From NCBI GenBank assembly GCA_044224515.1, contig JBGAKH010000003.1, positions 1 to 64,000 on the forward strand: DNA of 64,000 bases. The letters run 5' to 3'. The DNA is from JBBATK01 sp044224515. GTDB taxonomy: Bacteria > Bacteroidota > Ignavibacteria > Kapaibacteriales > NICIL-2. Position numbers and translations under genes: made by a program. Below, piece by piece: positions 62,352 to 64,000 of this stretch. Under the pieces are notes generated by a model. The model ran no database searches. It saw nothing but the letters and a program-made list of their open reading frames with translations, and had not been told where the DNA came from. Numbering within the stretch: position 1 is the first letter of the stretch; the number at the start of each line of letters is the position of its first letter.

Positions 62352-63062
62352 ATGAAAAGCATTCTCTTTTTCACCCTTGTCCTTGTTTCGAGTGTCATAT
62401 CTCGAGCCGACGGCGACGCTGTTCCGGAGTCATCTTCACCATCCCTCTACTGCAGGATTGGGGGAGGTGTGTCTGACGTTTTTGGAGCATTCGGACATCA
62501 CCGGCACGATTTCTTTTACGACTTCGACGATTCCTATTCTTCGTCAAGTACACAACAACGTCAGAGCATTCATGCGGGCGTCGGTGTATCGATTCCACTG
62601 TGGTCTTGGTTATCGTTCAAGACTGAGCTAAACTACAGTCCAAAAGGAGTGTCTGCCTTTCAATCTCGCAATGAGTGGAGTGCGGAGACAATACGACACG
62701 AGCTTAGCAGTTCCTATGCGGAAGTGCCTGTACTCGTATCCTTCAACGTTCCATCGAGTGGGCTGATTCGCGGCTCTCTCTATATGGGTGGCTACGCTGC
62801 CTATATGCTCAATGGGACACACAGACAAGCAGTTGTCGATCCGGTCGTCGATACCCTTATCACTCAACTACCGGATGAAACAGCGACGTCTCTGCAACGA
62901 TTCGATGCAGGAGCTGTTATTGGCATCAGTGTAGGTTTCAAAGTGGCAGGATTTCTACTGTTTGCCGACGCACGTGTTAGTCACGGTGTACTGCCTGTAT
63001 GGGATGGACGTCGGGGCAGCGTGAATCGCAAAGCAGAAGTCTCGCTCGGCCTTGCCCTTTAA
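62352..63062 (+). CDS. Outer-membrane beta-barrel protein of unknown function, 236 aa
   Basis: The signal peptide MKSILFFTLVLVSSVISRAD is followed by barrel strands (RIGGGVSDVFGAF, IHAGVGVSIPLWSWLSFKTE, AVIGISVGFKVAGFLLFADA), and the end VSLGLAL. The pattern fits the OMP_b-brl group, as for the barrel at 39071. The short acidic/aromatic segment DFFYDFDDSYSSSS is probably a surface loop. Confidence 0.7.
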   Translation: MKSILFFTLVLVSSVISRADGDAVPESSSPSLYCRIGGGVSDVFGAFGHHRHDFFYDFDDSYSSSSTQQRQSIHAGVGVSIPLWSWLSFKTELNYSPKGVSAFQSRNEWSAETIRHELSSSYAEVPVLVSFNVPSSGLIRGSLYMGGYAAYMLNGTHRQAVVDPVVDTLITQLPDETATSLQRFDAGAVIGISVGFKVAGFLLFADARVSHGVLPVWDGRRGSVNRKAEVSLGLAL

Positions 63063-63081
63063 AACCAACCGAGATTCGCGC

Positions 63082-63118
63082 AACACCGGGAGCAGGATGC
63101 TGTCCGGTGTTTGCTTTA
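63082..63118 (+). terminator. Possible terminator
   Basis: The imperfect stem aacaccgg / ccggtgtt is followed by tgcttt. It lies between the barrel gene and the ECF sigma gene. Confidence 0.5.
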
Positions 63119-63147
63119 GGACCACACATTCAAGTGAGTAGAGCGCA

Positions 63148-63717
63148 GTGAAGAGCACAACGCACATACTGTCCGACGTAGAACTCTGTCGATTGCTTCG
63201 ACAGGGTCCTGAAGCGAAGAATAGAAGTTTTGCTGAGATCTATCGGCGACACCATCAACGCATGTATGCTTACATCTTGAAGGTGACCGGTGACGCAGAC
63301 GAGACAGCTGATATCTTCCAAGAGAGTTTCGTGCGCTTAGTGAAGAGCATCGAAGAGTCGACAATGGATATCGAAAGCCTTGGCGGCTTCCTTATGCGAA
63401 CAGCACGCAACCTGTGTTTGAATCACAAGCGCGACAAAAAGTCGACCGTACCTTTGGAGGATTTCCATCTGGTGAGCCCGATGTCGCATGGCTATGAGCA
63501 AGAGGAGCTCTTGAACTTGATTCGTACTGCTCTTGAGTGTTTGGAACAAGATTATCGAGAGGCCTTCGTGATGAGACTCTACCACGACCTTAGTTATGAA
63601 GAAATGGCTGAGATTACGTCGACAACGGTCCCAACCATGAAGAACAGAGTGTGGCGTGCGAAAGACAAGATTCGGATGATCCTTGCTCCCGTACTCGAAG
63701 ACTTTGACAAACTATAA
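63148..63717 (+). CDS. ECF-type RNA polymerase sigma factor
   Basis: Region 2 is seen in AEIYRRHHQRMYAYILKVTG, ADETADIFQESFVRLV, and the -10 reading helix LGGFLMRTARNLCLNHKRD. Region 4 is seen in CLEQDYREAFVMRLYHDLSY with the helix-turn-helix EEMAEITSTTVPTMKNRVWR. The length of 189 fits ECF sigma factors. A probable anti-sigma gene follows after 32 bases, the usual pairing. Confidence 0.93.
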   Translation: MKSTTHILSDVELCRLLRQGPEAKNRSFAEIYRRHHQRMYAYILKVTGDADETADIFQESFVRLVKSIEESTMDIESLGGFLMRTARNLCLNHKRDKKSTVPLEDFHLVSPMSHGYEQEELLNLIRTALECLEQDYREAFVMRLYHDLSYEEMAEITSTTVPTMKNRVWRAKDKIRMILAPVLEDFDKL

Positions 63718-63749
63718 TCAATCGAACAAGCAGTCTTGTCCTATTTACT

Positions 63750-64000
63750 ATGACAACCCAGGAACTCATACACCGCTATCTCGACGGAGATTTAGACTCC
63801 GTGCAAGAGGATGTGCTCTTTGCAGAGCTCGCGTCCAATCCTGCACTGCGTACTGAACTCAATGAGCAAGTGCGTGTACATCGTCTTGCCAAGAGCGACA
63901 TGGCTGCTACCACCGTCGATCCCGCTCTTAGCGCATCGGTCTTTGCGGCAGTTGGAGCAGTTATGCCCGGCCCATCACCGACGGCAGAAGGCGTACGCCC
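63750..64000 (+). CDS. Probable anti-sigma factor, 5' part only
   Basis: The frame starts MTTQELIHRYLDGDLDSVQE and continues LFAELASNPALRTELNEQVR, then runs off the window edge. The YLDGDL...LASNPALR layout is typical of N-terminal halves of anti-sigma proteins paired with ECF sigma factors in this phylum. No Zn-finger HxxxCxxC is visible in the part seen. The stop is beyond 64000. Confidence 0.75.
   Translation, partial: MTTQELIHRYLDGDLDSVQEDVLFAELASNPALRTELNEQVRVHRLAKSDMAATTVDPALSASVFAAVGAVMPGPSPTAEGVR

Overview
The window looks like a chromosome segment from a flagellated, Gram-negative member of the Bacteroidota/Chlorobi superphylum. The Chlorobi-side lineages such as 'Candidatus Kapabacteria' are my best guess. 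Two secreted proteins carry type IX secretion (Por) C-terminal sorting tails, the CzcA-type pump is fused to an outer-membrane factor as in Bacteroidota, the integrase is of the Bacteroidota type, and a FliG/FliF/FliE/FlgC/FlgB cluster plus flagellin is present. The genus assignment is inference; no rRNA is in the window.

Positions 1 to about 25,300 are an accessory region. It opens with the end of an IS21-like insertion that has cut away the 5' part of a type I restriction hsdR gene. A PIN-like protein follows, sitting between a small HTH gene and a decayed copy of that gene. Next is a mobile-element replication module (five-copy hairpin array, RepA-like ATPase, primase-like protein, Xis-like HTH protein). 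A heavy-metal efflux block comes next (DUF6660-like small protein, CzcA-OMF fusion, CzcB-like adaptor, P-type ATPase), bracketed by two approximately 620-bp direct copies of the xis region. The stretch 17.3-23.7 kb holds unknown genes, two with plausible PD-(D/E)XK nuclease motifs and one with an HEPN-like RxxxxH motif. It ends with a tyrosine integrase beside tRNA-Phe, the likely attachment site.

From 25.4 to 49.5 kb the content is mostly chromosomal: SulP transporter, adenosylhomocysteinase, a CAP-domain T9SS cargo protein, MurF, a 1019-residue PKD/T9SS protein flanked by two clusters of palindromic repeats, an OmpA-like barrel, ArgD-like aminotransferase, TrmO, flagellin behind a sigma-28-type promoter, a cyclase-Maf-ABC permease overlapping operon, a phosphatase, DeoC, a fatty-acid-hydroxylase-like protein and an AT-hook protein.

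From 50.3 to 57.6 kb lies a flagellar block: an NtrC-type sigma-54 activator on the plus strand, convergent with flgB-flgC-orf87-fliE-fliF-fliG on the minus strand. A sigma-54-like promoter sits upstream of flgB. This suggests the usual order of sigma-54 for basal-body genes and sigma-28 for flagellin. The window closes with a cyclic-nucleotide-binding membrane protein, a glycosyltransferase, CoaD, MutY, PurK, a barrel protein, and an ECF sigma factor with the start of its probable anti-sigma factor.
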